Below, one piece after another: positions 43,766 to 53,985 of a DNA stretch of 64,000 nt (positions are counted from its first letter, which is position 1; each line of letters starts with the position of its first letter). The notes below the pieces were generated by a model, which did not search any database, had not been told where the DNA came from, and saw only the letters and a list, made by a program, of their open reading frames with translations. The stretch covers positions 3,224,001 through 3,288,000 of the forward strand of contig NC_013743.1 of the NCBI RefSeq assembly GCF_000025325.1, written 5' to 3'. The position numbers and the translations under genes are program-made. Source of the stretch: Haloterrigena turkmenica DSM 5511. GTDB lineage: Archaea > Halobacteriota > Halobacteria > Halobacteriales > Natrialbaceae.

Positions 43766-44656
43766 TCAGCTGAGGTCGCGTTGGAACTCGTCGAAGACCT
43801 CGAGGTCGTCGGGGAGGTCGTACTCGATGCGGCGCTGCTCCTGGCGGTTGACGCCGGCCTCGTCGGTCGGGGTGGCGGCGTCCTCCCAGCCGGGCTTGAT
43901 CTTGACGCTCTTGGCGGGCGTGCCGATGGCGATGTGGTGGGCAGGAACGTCGTGCTGGACGATGCCGCGCGCGCCGACGATAGCGTTCTCGCCGACCTTA
44001 CAGCCCGCGCGAACCATCGCGTCGTAGGTGAGGCGGACGTCGTCCTCGACGATCGTGTGGTAGTTGCGGACCTCGGTCTGATCGACGACGTCGTGGTCGT
44101 GGCTGTAGATGTGGACGCCGTCGGAGACCGAGACGCGGTCGCCGATGGTCAGTTTCCCGCGGTCGTCTAAGTGGACATCGTCGTGGACGACGGTGTTGTC
44201 TCCGATCGTGATGTTGTGGCCGTAGGTGAACGTGATCCCCTTGAAGAAACGACAGCCGTCGCCGCACTCCTCGAAGAGGTGGTCGGCGAGCATTCGGCGA
44301 AACCGCAGCGCGAACTCGACGTTGTCCGCGATCGGCAGACTGTCGAACTGTCGCCACAGCCACTGGAGGTGCTTCGAGCGGCGGAACCGCTCCTCGTCCT
44401 TCTCGGCGTAGTACTCGCTCTCGAGGGTCGTGTTACAGGGGTCGTAGCTCTGTAACCGAACGCGCTCGGCCGTCGAGACCGGCTCACCGTCCTGCCAGCG
44501 CTCGTAAGCCTCGCGGTCGCCCGAGAGATCGATCAGGACATCCTCGACGACCGAGCAGGTGTCCTCGTCGCTCGAGAGCCGCCGGTCGACTTCGTCGATG
44601 AACTCGCGCATCCCCGCCTCCGCCTCCCCTGGGAGCGAGACGTACCGCTTTGTCAT
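43766..44656 (-). CDS. Left-handed beta-helix (hexapeptide) acyltransferase
   Basis: 296 residues. The C-terminal part (about 150-270) consists of hexapeptide turns (ITIGDNTVVHDDVHLDDRG, LTIGDRVSVSDGVHIYSHD, IVEDDVRLTYDAMVRAG, VGENAIVGARGIVQ, IAIGTPAKSVKIKPG), the LbH fold of acetyl- or acyl-CoA-dependent O-acyltransferases; the HDHD-type histidine (HIYSHDHD) is the likely catalytic base. An N-terminal region of 150 residues is acidic and helical, unlike plain maltose-type acetyltransferases. Substrate unknown; often found near cell-surface glycan genes, not here. Confidence 0.85.
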   Translation of the reverse strand: MTKRYVSLPGEAEAGMREFIDEVDRRLSSDEDTCSVVEDVLIDLSGDREAYERWQDGEPVSTAERVRLQSYDPCNTTLESEYYAEKDEERFRRSKHLQWLWRQFDSLPIADNVEFALRFRRMLADHLFEECGDGCRFFKGITFTYGHNITIGDNTVVHDDVHLDDRGKLTIGDRVSVSDGVHIYSHDHDVVDQTEVRNYHTIVEDDVRLTYDAMVRAGCKVGENAIVGARGIVQHDVPAHHIAIGTPAKSVKIKPGWEDAATPTDEAGVNRQEQRRIEYDLPDDLEVFDEFQRDLS

Positions 44657-44842
44657 AGTCCGAGGTATTGCCCGCCGTGTTCATAGGGGATTCGATTGGG
44701 CAATCGTCTTGCCGGGTTGATGGAACGACGGGCCGACCGGTCGTTCGACCGTGACAGTCACTGTAACCGGGGAAAACCCTCAATTCCGTGTCAATCGTAC
44801 TCCCGATACGCGCGCCCCCGTTCGTCGGCGCACGGGTATCCA

Positions 44843-46528
44843 ATGAGTGAACAACGGCAACGAGAACCGAAGGGTATCGATCCGGAGTACGACCACCTCC
44901 GGGAGGACGGCGTCGACGAGGAGCGCCTCGAGTCGCTGCTCTCGGAGTACGCGCTCCGCCGGGACGAACACGAGAACGCGCCTGGATTCGTGATCCGTCC
45001 AGACGACGTCCAGGAGGTGCTGGCGCTGTTGCGCGACGAAGCCGGCTTCGACCACCTCTCGTGTCTCACGCCCCAGGAGTACGAGGACCGCTACGAGTCG
45101 ATCCTCCACCTCACGAAGTACGAGAACCGTACCCACGAGGTGACGCTGGTGGTCCAGCTCCCAAAGCACGAGCCCGTCTGTCAGACCGCCGAGCCGGTGT
45201 TTCGGACCGCCGACTGGCACGAGCGGGAGGCCTTCGACCTCGTCGGCATCGAGTACGAGGGCCACCCCGACCCGCGGCGCATCCTCCTGCCCGAGTCGTG
45301 GCAGGGCCACCCGCTCGCGCTGGACTACGACCAAGAGAAGCCCCAGGTGGTCAGCTACACCGAACACGCCAATCCGATCCAGCCGGACCACCGCGAGGCC
45401 GAGACCGACACGATGTTCCTCAACATCGGTCCCCACCACCCGGCGACCCACGGCGTTCTCCACCTCGAGACGGTGTTAGACGGCGAGACGGTCGTCGACG
45501 TCGACCCCGACATCGGTTACCTCCACCGCTGCGAGGAGCAGATGTGCCAGAACGGGACCTATCGCCACCAGATCATCCCCTACGCGGACCGCTGGGACTA
45601 CACCGCGAACCTCCCCAACGAGTGGGCGGTCGCCCGCGCCATCGAGGACATCGCCGACATCGAGGTCCCCGAGTACGCCCAGGTCCTGCGGACCATGTCC
45701 GTCGAGTTCGGGCGAATGCTCGGTCACTTCCTCGCGGTCTCGACGTTCGCGCTCGACGTCTACGGCGACTTCACCGCCATCTTCCAGTACGGGATGCGCG
45801 ACCGCGAAGTCGTCCAGGACATCCTCGAGGACCTCACCGGCCAGCGGATGATGTTCTACTTCTTCCGGCTGGGTGGGGTCGCCTGGGACCTCCCCGAACC
45901 CCGCGAGGAGTGGATCGAGAAGTGTCGGGACTTCCTCGACGAACTCCCCGCCAAGGTCGACGAGTACAACCGGCTGCTGACCGGCAACGAGATCTTTCAG
46001 GTTCGGACGATGAACACCGGGGTTCTCGAGCCCGAGGTCGCCAAATCCTACGGCTGTACGGGTCCCGTCGCCCGCGGCTCTGGCATCGACTACGACGTCC
46101 GCCGGGACGATCCCTACGGCTACTACGAGAACCTCGAGTGGGACGTCGTCACCGAGCCGGGCTGTGACAACCACGCGCGGGTCCTCGTGCGCCTTCGGGA
46201 GGTCGAGGAGTCCGCGAAGATCATCGAGCAGTGTCTCGATCTCATCGAGAACTGGCCCGAAGACGAACGGATCGTCCAGAGCAACGTCCCCCGAACCCTC
46301 AAGCCGGACCCGGGCACCGAGACCTACCGCGCCGTCGAGATCGCCAAGGGCGAACTCGGGGTCTACATCCGCGCGGACGGCTCGAACTCGCCCGCCCGGT
46401 TCAAGATCCGCAGCCCGTGTTTCCACAACCTCTCCGCGCTGCCGGAGATGGCCGAAGGCGAGTACGTCGCCGACCTGATCGCCTCGCTGGGGAGTCTGGA
46501 TATCGTCCTCGGGAGCGTCGACCGCTGA
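44843..46528 (+). CDS. nuoCD: Fused NuoC/NuoD-type subunit of NADH dehydrogenase-like complex I
   Basis: 561 residues from ATG 44843. Residues about 1-180 are a NuoC (30-kDa) domain; from about 190 the NuoD (49-kDa) domain begins with FLNIGPHHPATHGVLHLE, the conserved loop near the quinone site. Later motifs (YLHRCEEQMCQN, EFGRMLGHFLAV, RGSGIDYDVRRDDPYGYYE) are characteristic. The protein is full length. No other nuo gene is in the window, so this is either a separated copy or a duplicate of the nuo-operon gene. It carries the quinone-proximal subunits of a membrane complex. Confidence 0.92.
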   Translation: MSEQRQREPKGIDPEYDHLREDGVDEERLESLLSEYALRRDEHENAPGFVIRPDDVQEVLALLRDEAGFDHLSCLTPQEYEDRYESILHLTKYENRTHEVTLVVQLPKHEPVCQTAEPVFRTADWHEREAFDLVGIEYEGHPDPRRILLPESWQGHPLALDYDQEKPQVVSYTEHANPIQPDHREAETDTMFLNIGPHHPATHGVLHLETVLDGETVVDVDPDIGYLHRCEEQMCQNGTYRHQIIPYADRWDYTANLPNEWAVARAIEDIADIEVPEYAQVLRTMSVEFGRMLGHFLAVSTFALDVYGDFTAIFQYGMRDREVVQDILEDLTGQRMMFYFFRLGGVAWDLPEPREEWIEKCRDFLDELPAKVDEYNRLLTGNEIFQVRTMNTGVLEPEVAKSYGCTGPVARGSGIDYDVRRDDPYGYYENLEWDVVTEPGCDNHARVLVRLREVEESAKIIEQCLDLIENWPEDERIVQSNVPRTLKPDPGTETYRAVEIAKGELGVYIRADGSNSPARFKIRSPCFHNLSALPEMAEGEYVADLIASLGSLDIVLGSVDR

Positions 46529-46915
46529 GATCGACAGCTCCCGACCACCTCACTCGTTTCTCGGCCGTTCGTCGTCGCTCAGACGTCGGTCGAGAGAGCG
46601 AGTGCGGCGGTGATCTCGCCCGAATCGGACGCCGCTCCCGATCGAGCCGGCGAAACGCGTCGACGATATCCGTTCGGCGGATCGGGCGTCGCAGCGCGAA
46701 GAAATACGTGGCGTTCCCGGCGACGGAATCGAGAACAGTTAACTGCGGTCGTCACCCGAGCACGGGACACATGTCGATCGATGGCTGGCGGCCGACTGCC
46801 GGCGCCGTGACGGATCGCCGGAGGGACCTCGAGCGCGACTGGCGGCGCGTCCTCGCCGGCGCGGCGATCGTCGCACCGATGAGCGCGTTCGAACCGCAGA
46901 GCCCCCGGTGACGCG
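46529..46915. other. 387-bp intergenic region upstream of the YeiH gene
   Basis: No convincing gene. A 46-codon frame (46771-46911) ending 4 bases before the YeiH start was considered and not accepted. The AT-richer stretch at 46698-46705 (GAAGAAATAC) may be a promoter. Confidence 0.5.
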
Positions 46916-47899
46916 ATGAACGGCCGTCGGCTGCTACCGGGACTGCTGGCCCTCTGTTTCGGCGCGGTGCTCGCCCGAGCGCTCGCCGTCTCGCTCGGAT
47001 TCAATCGGCTCCTGCTCGCGATCGCGCTCGGGTTCGTCGCGACGAACACCGTCGGTATTCCCGACCGCCTCGAGCCCGGGATCGCGACGCACAACCTGTG
47101 GCTGGCTGGGGGGATCGTGCTCATGGGCGCGTCGATCTCGCTCGAGACCGTCCTCGAGGTCGGCGGACTCGTCCTGCTGATCGTGATCGTCGTGACAGCG
47201 ACGACGCTGCTCGCCGTCGAATTCCTCGCGCGCAACGTGTTCGGGCTGGCCGATCGGATGGGGTCGCTGCTCGCGGCCGGCGCCAGCATCTGCGGCGTCT
47301 CGGCGGTCGTCGCGGTCGCGGGTGCCGTCAGCGCCCGCGAGGAACAGATCGCCTACGCGGCCGCGACGGTCCTGCTGTTCGACGCGATCACCATCGCCGT
47401 CTACCCGATCGTCGGCGACCTGTTGAACCTCTCCGGGATGGTGTTCGGCACGTGGGCCGGCGTCAGTATGTTCTCGACGGGCCCCGTGGTCGCCGTCGGT
47501 TTCGCTCACTCCGACGTCGCCGGTCAGTGGGCGACGATGACGAAGTTAGCGCGAAACGCCCTGATCGGCGTCGTCGTCCTCGCCTACGCGAGTTACTACG
47601 CCCACACGGGTGGCGGTGGTCGCCCCTCCGTCCGGACGCTCTGGAACGAGTTCCCGACGTTCGTGCTGGGCTTTCTCGCGCTCGCCGTCGTCTCGAGCGC
47701 GGGCGTCCTCTCTTCGGCCCAGGTGACCTCGATCGAGAACGCTTACGACTGGCTGTTCGTGCTCGCGTTCGTCGGCCTCGGGACCGAGATCCGACTCGCC
47801 GATCTCCGGGCCACCGGGCCGATGCCCGCCGTCGTCGTGCTACTGGCGTTGCTCCTCAGCAGCGGGCTCTCGCTCGCGGCGCTACTGGTGCTGTTTTGA
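46916..47899 (+). CDS. YeiH-family putative sulfate exporter (UPF0324)
   Basis: 327 residues with about ten membrane segments. Family patterns: LALSLGFNRLLLAIALGF near the start, IATHNLWLAGGIVLMGASISLETVL, LLAAGASICGVSAVVAVAGAV, and TKLARNALIGVVVLAYA. These are typical of YeiH/UPF0324 proteins, proposed exporters of sulfate or sulfonates. Monocistronic; trpB is 167 bases downstream. Confidence 0.85.
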   Translation: MNGRRLLPGLLALCFGAVLARALAVSLGFNRLLLAIALGFVATNTVGIPDRLEPGIATHNLWLAGGIVLMGASISLETVLEVGGLVLLIVIVVTATTLLAVEFLARNVFGLADRMGSLLAAGASICGVSAVVAVAGAVSAREEQIAYAAATVLLFDAITIAVYPIVGDLLNLSGMVFGTWAGVSMFSTGPVVAVGFAHSDVAGQWATMTKLARNALIGVVVLAYASYYAHTGGGGRPSVRTLWNEFPTFVLGFLALAVVSSAGVLSSAQVTSIENAYDWLFVLAFVGLGTEIRLADLRATGPMPAVVVLLALLLSSGLSLAALLVLF

Positions 47900-48066
47900 C
47901 CGGCGCGTCGAAGTAGCTGCATTTTCACATCACGCGTGTGCGAAGGAACCAGCGGCTGGGCGACCACCCGAATCAGCCGGCTGGCTCCCCCGGCCGCGAG
48001 CAAAGTGCGATCGAATCGGGGCTCGCGCACGGAATCTATTTGCCGTCGGCGCGTCACTGCGAACGT

Positions 48067-49218
<1,152 letters not shown>

Positions 49219-49244
49219 GCGCCCGACAGCGCTCAACCTGGCGC

Positions 49245-49655
49245 TTACAGCACCTCCCTGACGCGATCCGTCAGCGTCGCGGCCGTCTCGGGATCGAGTC
49301 GGTCCCGCGTCAGCGACACCGAGACGCCGTCCTCGGCCGTTCGCGGGAGCAGGTGCACGTGGGCGTGCTCGACGGATCCGACCAGCGGCCCGCTGGTGTG
49401 AAAGACGCTGAAGCCCTCGGGGTCGAGCGTCTCCTCGATCGCGTTGGCGACCCTCTGGACTGTCTCGAAGACGGCCGACGACACCGCCTCGTCGGTCGTC
49501 AGCAACTCTTCCGTGTGCTCTCTCGGGACGACGGGCGCGTGGCCCGTGACGGCGGGGTTCTCGTCGAGAAACGCGACGGTTCGATCGGTCTCGGCGAGCA
49601 CGTGGGCCGACCGCTCGCCGGCGGCGATCCGGCAGAACTCGCAGTCGTCGGTCAT
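49245..49655 (-). CDS. HIT family protein
   Basis: 136 residues from ATG 49655. Histidine triad HAHVHLLPR (HxHxHxx) near residue 97, preceded by CEFCRIAAGE, the zinc-type CxxC start of Hint/HinT-like members, and VVPREHTEEL. HIT proteins hydrolyse or transfer nucleoside monophosphates. Convergent with trpB. Confidence 0.92.
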   Translation of the reverse strand: MTDDCEFCRIAAGERSAHVLAETDRTVAFLDENPAVTGHAPVVPREHTEELLTTDEAVSSAVFETVQRVANAIEETLDPEGFSVFHTSGPLVGSVEHAHVHLLPRTAEDGVSVSLTRDRLDPETAATLTDRVREVL

Positions 49656-49734
49656 AGTCGAACACTCGAGCGAGCGAACATATAGGTATCCCAACCGAAA
49701 CGATCGACCGATCGTCGCGACCGACGGCGACGGC

Positions 49735-50796
49735 CTATAACAGGCCGTACTCCGCCTGGAGCGTCCGGTACTGCTCGAGGTATCGCTCGGCGACCGCCGA
49801 CCGATCGTAGTCGGCGAACCGGTCGTCGAACGTCCGGTGTTCGAGGTCGCCGGCTGCGAGAATAGCGTCGGCGAGCTCGTCCTCGCTGGTCGTCCGGAAC
49901 CCCCGATCCCAGCCCTCGACGAGTTCGTGGGCGCTCGAGTCGACGTGGTACTCGACGATGCCGACGCAGCCGGCGGCCAGCGCCCACAGCATCTCCGTGG
50001 GGAACACGCAGTGTTCGGCCGTCTGCGCGAAGACGTGTGCCCCGCGGTAGGCCGCGATCCGCTCCTCGAGCGAGCAGTCGCCGACGAAGGAGAGCCGGTC
50101 CTCGATTCGGAGGTCCCTCGCGAGTCGCTCGTAGGCCTCGCGCTCGGGCCCGTCGCCGATCACGGTCGCCGTCCAGTCGCGACCGCGGAGTTCCGCCAGC
50201 CCGAGCAGGAGACTCTCTAAGTTCGCCCCCTCGTCGAGCCGCCGGGCGTAGACCACGTCGACGCGGTCGTCGGGCGTCACCTCCTGAACGCGCTCGAGGT
50301 CGATCGAGTTGGGAACCGTCTCGACGCGGTCGCCGTCGGCACCGCGTTCGCGGACCCACGTGGCGACGAGCTCCGAGGGCGCGACGATCCGATCGCCTCG
50401 CTTCGCCGCTCGTCTGGTCCACCGGTCGTCGGCGACGCCACCGTCGCCGTACCACTCGGCGACCAGCGGCGCCCGCGCGAGCCGCGCCCCCCAGCCGGCC
50501 GCCAGCAGCGCGGTCGACGGGTGCGCGTTCGCGTGGACGATATCCGGCCCGGCCGCCGCGAGGTCGAACGGGAGCCGCAGGCAAAACGAGCGCCGTGCGT
50601 CGGGGTCGTCCGTGACGGCCCGGTAGGTGACGTCGTCGCGCTCGAGCGTCGGCGAGTCGTCGTCCCAGAACCGGGCACAGAACAGGTGGATGTCGTGGCC
50701 CGCGTCGCGGAGGAGCTCGAGGGTCGACTGGAGGCGCCGGTTCGTCTCGGTATCGCGGTGGTGTACCGTTTCGAGCGAGACGAACGCGATTCGCAT
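49735..50796 (-). CDS. GT4-like glycosyltransferase
   Basis: 353 residues. GT-B fold of family GT4: N-terminal MRIAFVSLETVHHRDTE, ANAHPSTALLAAGWGARLARAP for the acceptor domain, and C-terminal VVYARRLDEGANLESLLLGL, YRGAHVFAQTAEHCVFPTEMLWALAAGCVGIVEYH with the acidic residue of the E-x7-E motif. Adds sugar from a nucleotide-sugar donor to an unknown acceptor. TATA box at 50821-50830 is about 30 bases upstream, so the message is near leaderless. Confidence 0.85.
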   Translation of the reverse strand: MRIAFVSLETVHHRDTETNRRLQSTLELLRDAGHDIHLFCARFWDDDSPTLERDDVTYRAVTDDPDARRSFCLRLPFDLAAAGPDIVHANAHPSTALLAAGWGARLARAPLVAEWYGDGGVADDRWTRRAAKRGDRIVAPSELVATWVRERGADGDRVETVPNSIDLERVQEVTPDDRVDVVYARRLDEGANLESLLLGLAELRGRDWTATVIGDGPEREAYERLARDLRIEDRLSFVGDCSLEERIAAYRGAHVFAQTAEHCVFPTEMLWALAAGCVGIVEYHVDSSAHELVEGWDRGFRTTSEDELADAILAAGDLEHRTFDDRFADYDRSAVAERYLEQYRTLQAEYGLL

Positions 50797-51119
50797 ACTC
50801 GGTCGCCACGTACCCCCAGGCTATAAAATCACTTTTTTCGTTGCGTTCGACGGCCCATCGCGCTCGTCGCGCCGGCGATTTCGGCACGTATCGACGTGAC
50901 TCGAGCGGGTCTGCTATCTGGTCGACGTGAACGGACGCGAGAAATTAGTCGTCGGGTCGCGGTTCGTGATCGCTCCGATCAGTTGTCGCTGCCGTTTTCG
51001 ACTTCGTTCTCGGCGTCCTGTCGATTCGTAGGAACAGTGTCGACCAGACGACGCTGGCCGGCTCGGCGAGCACGAATCGGTTCGGACGCTAGCAGCGGTC
51101 TGGGACCGGTTCGAACCCC
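50797..51119. other. 323-bp intergenic region
   Basis: Holds the TATA box of the glycosyltransferase (50821-50830) and, on the minus strand, an in-frame extension (51119-50980) beyond the stop of the 51120-51722 gene, noted in the findings. No RNA gene was recognised; a T-arm-like GGTTCGAACCC at 51107-51117 is not part of a tRNA. Confidence 0.5.
50821..50830 (-). promoter_or_regulatory. TATA box of the glycosyltransferase gene
   Basis: CTATAAAATC, reading GATTTTATAG on the minus strand, centred about 30 bases upstream of the ATG at 50796. Confidence 0.6.
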
Positions 51120-51722
51120 TCATTCGTCGTCAACGACCGGGAGCATATCGCTAAAGAAGCCGGTGATTCGGTCGACGATCGAATTCCCGTCGTCACCGTC
51201 GCGTTCTGACGGGGCCGTCGTGTCTCCCGTACTGTCGTTGGCTTCGTCTCCCTCGGATTCACCGGCCGCGTCGGATTCGTTATCAGTACCTTCAGATTCG
51301 CCGGTTTCGGAGTCCTCGCCCGACTCGTTACTGTCCGTGTTGTTGGTCTCGTCACTGTCCGTCTCGCTAGTTTCATCGTCCGAATCGTTCCCCTCATCTG
51401 TACCGTCCTCACCGGAACCGTCTCCGTCCGAATCGTTTTCATCTCCGTCGCCTCGATCCGGTGAGTCGTCGGCTGCATCGCCCTCGTCGTCGGTTTCGTT
51501 GGCCGCAGTCGTGTCGTTCTCGGCCGCGGCCCCGTCGTCCTCGAGGTCGTCGATATCGACCGACTCCTCGCTGTCGGTGGTCTCCGACTCGCCCGTCGAA
51601 AACCCGACGCCGATCGCGGCGATCGTCAGCCCGAACGCAACGAGCACGACGACTACCATCGCGAGGACCGCGCCGGTCGAGACGCGCTCGCCGGCGTCGG
51701 GTTCGCCCCCAGTATCTTGCAT
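51120..51722 (-). CDS. Acidic membrane-anchored protein, hypothetical
   Basis: 200 residues. One membrane helix near the N-terminus (VLAMVVVVLVAFGLTIAAIGVGF, about 19-41) with a positively-negatively mixed start and no signal peptidase site, then about 150 residues very rich in Asp, Glu, Ser, Asn and Thr (about one quarter Asn/Ser/Thr with several N-x-S/T sequons), and a short amphipathic end (ITGFFSDMLPVVDD). It resembles haloarchaeal membrane-tethered, disordered proteins; an N-glycosylated surface anchor is plausible. Family unknown. Confidence 0.6.
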   Translation of the reverse strand: MQDTGGEPDAGERVSTGAVLAMVVVVLVAFGLTIAAIGVGFSTGESETTDSEESVDIDDLEDDGAAAENDTTAANETDDEGDAADDSPDRGDGDENDSDGDGSGEDGTDEGNDSDDETSETDSDETNNTDSNESGEDSETGESEGTDNESDAAGESEGDEANDSTGDTTAPSERDGDDGNSIVDRITGFFSDMLPVVDDE

Positions 51723-52038
51723 CGTATCGCAGGCTTTCGGCTCGAGGCAGTTTGTTACGCGTTGCGATCAGGCGACGAGTCGTCGAGTTGAACGGCGATC
51801 TGCGCGGGCGTGCGCGTCGCAGACACCGGAATCGTTCGTTTCGTCCGCGGGACTCGATCGCCCGCCGCTGTAAGATCACCCTAGCCGCGCTACGATGCCG
51901 AACCGATTTCGGACAACACGGTTCGGCGCGCGATCCCTCTCGACTGCGACCGGCGGTGAACGGTCGGGACCCGTCGATCCCCGGTAACGACGTCGCCTCA
52001 ACCCAAACCACTACCCACTCGAGGCGTCATCCCCGTGT
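51723..52038. other. 316-bp intergenic region before the S9 peptidase
   Basis: No gene, repeat or RNA recognised. The TATA of the peptidase gene is not obvious. Confidence 0.5.
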
Positions 52039-53877
52039 ATGGGCAGCTACGAGATCGAACGCTACCTCAATATTCGAAGCGCCTACGGAACCTCCTTCGG
52101 TCCCGACGGCGAGCGCCTCTCCTTCCTGATGAACACGACCGGGACCCCGCAGGTCTGGACGCTCGAGGAGCCGCGCGCGTGGCCCGAACAGCGGACCTTC
52201 TACGACGAGCGGGTGACCTTCGCCTCGTGGTCGCCGGAGCGGCCGGAACTGATCTTCGGGATGGACGAGGGGGGCAACGAGCGCGCCCAGTTATTCACAC
52301 TCGACGCCGAGACGGGCGAGATCGAGAACGTAACGGCGATGCCCGAGGCCAAGCACCGATGGGGCGGCTGGAGCCACGACGGCGAGCGGTTCGCCTTCGC
52401 CTCCAACCGCCGCGACGAGTCCGTTTTCGACATCTACGTACAGGATCGGGACGAAACGGGCGACGACGCCGACCTCGTCTACGAGGGCGACGGTTGGCTC
52501 TCGCTGTCGGGGTGGAGTCCCGACGACTCCCGGCTGCTGGTCTCGCAGGCGTACTCCAACTTCGACCAGGACCTCTACGTGCTCGACCTCGAGGACGACG
52601 AGCCCGGCCTCGAGCACCTCACTCCCCACGAAGGCGACGTCCGCTATCAGAGCGCCAGCTGGGCCCCGGACGGCGAGGGAATCTATCTCGTCACGGACGA
52701 GGGCGACGCCGACACGCTCTATCTCGCGTATCTCGACCTCGAGACGAAAGCGCTCGAAACCGTCGCCGACGGCGACGGATGGAACGTCGGCGGCATCGCG
52801 CTGGACGACGAGACCGGCCGGTTCGTTTACTCCCGGAACGTGGAGGGCTACACAGATCTCACCGTGGGTAAATTCGACGAGAGCGATCCCACCGAGTTCG
52901 AGACGTTTCCCGAACCCGATCTGCCGGGCGGGATCTCCGGCGGCGTGAGCTTCGATCCCGACGCCGAGCGCTTCGCGCTGTCGACGACCGGCGACACGGT
53001 CAACACGAACGTTTTCGTGGTCGACGTCGAGAGCGGCGAGACCGAGCAGTGGACGCACGCACCGACGGCGGGCATCCCCTCTGAATCGTTCGACGAGTCC
53101 GACCTCGTCCACGTCGAAAGCTTCGACGGGCTGGAAGTGCCGGGCTTTCTCACGCTCCCTGACGACTACGAGGAAGGGGATGCAAACGACGGCGACGGCG
53201 TCCCCGTCATCGTCGACATCCACGGCGGCCCCGAGAGCCAGCGCCGCCCCTCCTTTTCCTCCGTCAAGCAATATTTCCTCGACCGAGGGTACGCCTACTT
53301 CGAGCCGAACGTCCGCGGCTCCGCGGGCTACGGCGCCAACTACGCCGCGCTGGACGACGTCGAGAAGCGGATGGATTCGGTCGCCGACATCGCGACCTGC
53401 GTCGAGTGGCTGCAGGACCACCCCGCCGTCGACCCCGATCGGATCGCCGCCAAGGGCGGCTCCTACGGCGGCTTCATGGTGCTGGCCGCGCTGACCGAGT
53501 ACCCCGACCTCTGGGCGGCCGGCGTCGACGTCGTCGGTATCGCCAACTTCGTCACCTTCCTCGAAAATACGGGCGACTGGCGCCGCGAACTCCGCGAGGC
53601 CGAGTACGGCTCGCTGGCGGAGGACCGCGAGTTCTTAGAGGAGATCTCGCCGACGAACAACATCGAGAACATCGAGGCGCCGCTGTTCGTCCTCCACGGC
53701 GCGAACGACCCGCGCGTCCCCGTCGGCGAGGCCGAACAGATCGCCGAGAAGGCCGAGCAACAGGGCGTCCCCGTCCGAAAGCTGATCTTCGAGGACGAAG
53801 GCCACGGCTTCTCGAAACTCGAGAACCGCATCGAGGCCTACTCTGCGATCGCAGACTTCCTCGACGAGCACGTCTGA
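52039..53877 (+). CDS. S9 family serine peptidase (prolyl-oligopeptidase type)
   Basis: 612 residues. N-terminal beta-propeller (about 1-350, with repeated FASWSPERPELIF-type blades) and C-terminal alpha/beta-hydrolase peptidase domain. Catalytic triad is visible: Ser475 in GGSYGGF, Asp557 in HGANDPRVPV, His589 in DEGHGF. Of acylaminoacyl-peptidase/dipeptidyl-peptidase layout; it should cleave short peptides in the cytoplasm. No signal peptide. Confidence 0.92.
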   Translation: MGSYEIERYLNIRSAYGTSFGPDGERLSFLMNTTGTPQVWTLEEPRAWPEQRTFYDERVTFASWSPERPELIFGMDEGGNERAQLFTLDAETGEIENVTAMPEAKHRWGGWSHDGERFAFASNRRDESVFDIYVQDRDETGDDADLVYEGDGWLSLSGWSPDDSRLLVSQAYSNFDQDLYVLDLEDDEPGLEHLTPHEGDVRYQSASWAPDGEGIYLVTDEGDADTLYLAYLDLETKALETVADGDGWNVGGIALDDETGRFVYSRNVEGYTDLTVGKFDESDPTEFETFPEPDLPGGISGGVSFDPDAERFALSTTGDTVNTNVFVVDVESGETEQWTHAPTAGIPSESFDESDLVHVESFDGLEVPGFLTLPDDYEEGDANDGDGVPVIVDIHGGPESQRRPSFSSVKQYFLDRGYAYFEPNVRGSAGYGANYAALDDVEKRMDSVADIATCVEWLQDHPAVDPDRIAAKGGSYGGFMVLAALTEYPDLWAAGVDVVGIANFVTFLENTGDWRRELREAEYGSLAEDREFLEEISPTNNIENIEAPLFVLHGANDPRVPVGEAEQIAEKAEQQGVPVRKLIFEDEGHGFSKLENRIEAYSAIADFLDEHV

Positions 53878-53985
53878 TCGACTCGAGACGGATTCGGGCC
53901 GCCGGTTTTGTTAGTCCGTGTCGGACGTTAATCGTTCCCCATTACCTTAGCAAGACTTACAGTTCAGTGGTCTGGAGATACATGT

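Noticed and set aside
46771-46911. 46-codon frame ending 4 bases before the YeiH gene
   Set aside because: Arg-rich, non-acidic, part of a longer shadow frame, and no family or ribosome-binding support; a leader peptide cannot be excluded but is not supported.
51107-51117. GGTTCGAACCC resembling a tRNA T-arm
   Set aside because: No flanking acceptor, D-arm or anticodon structure could be matched.
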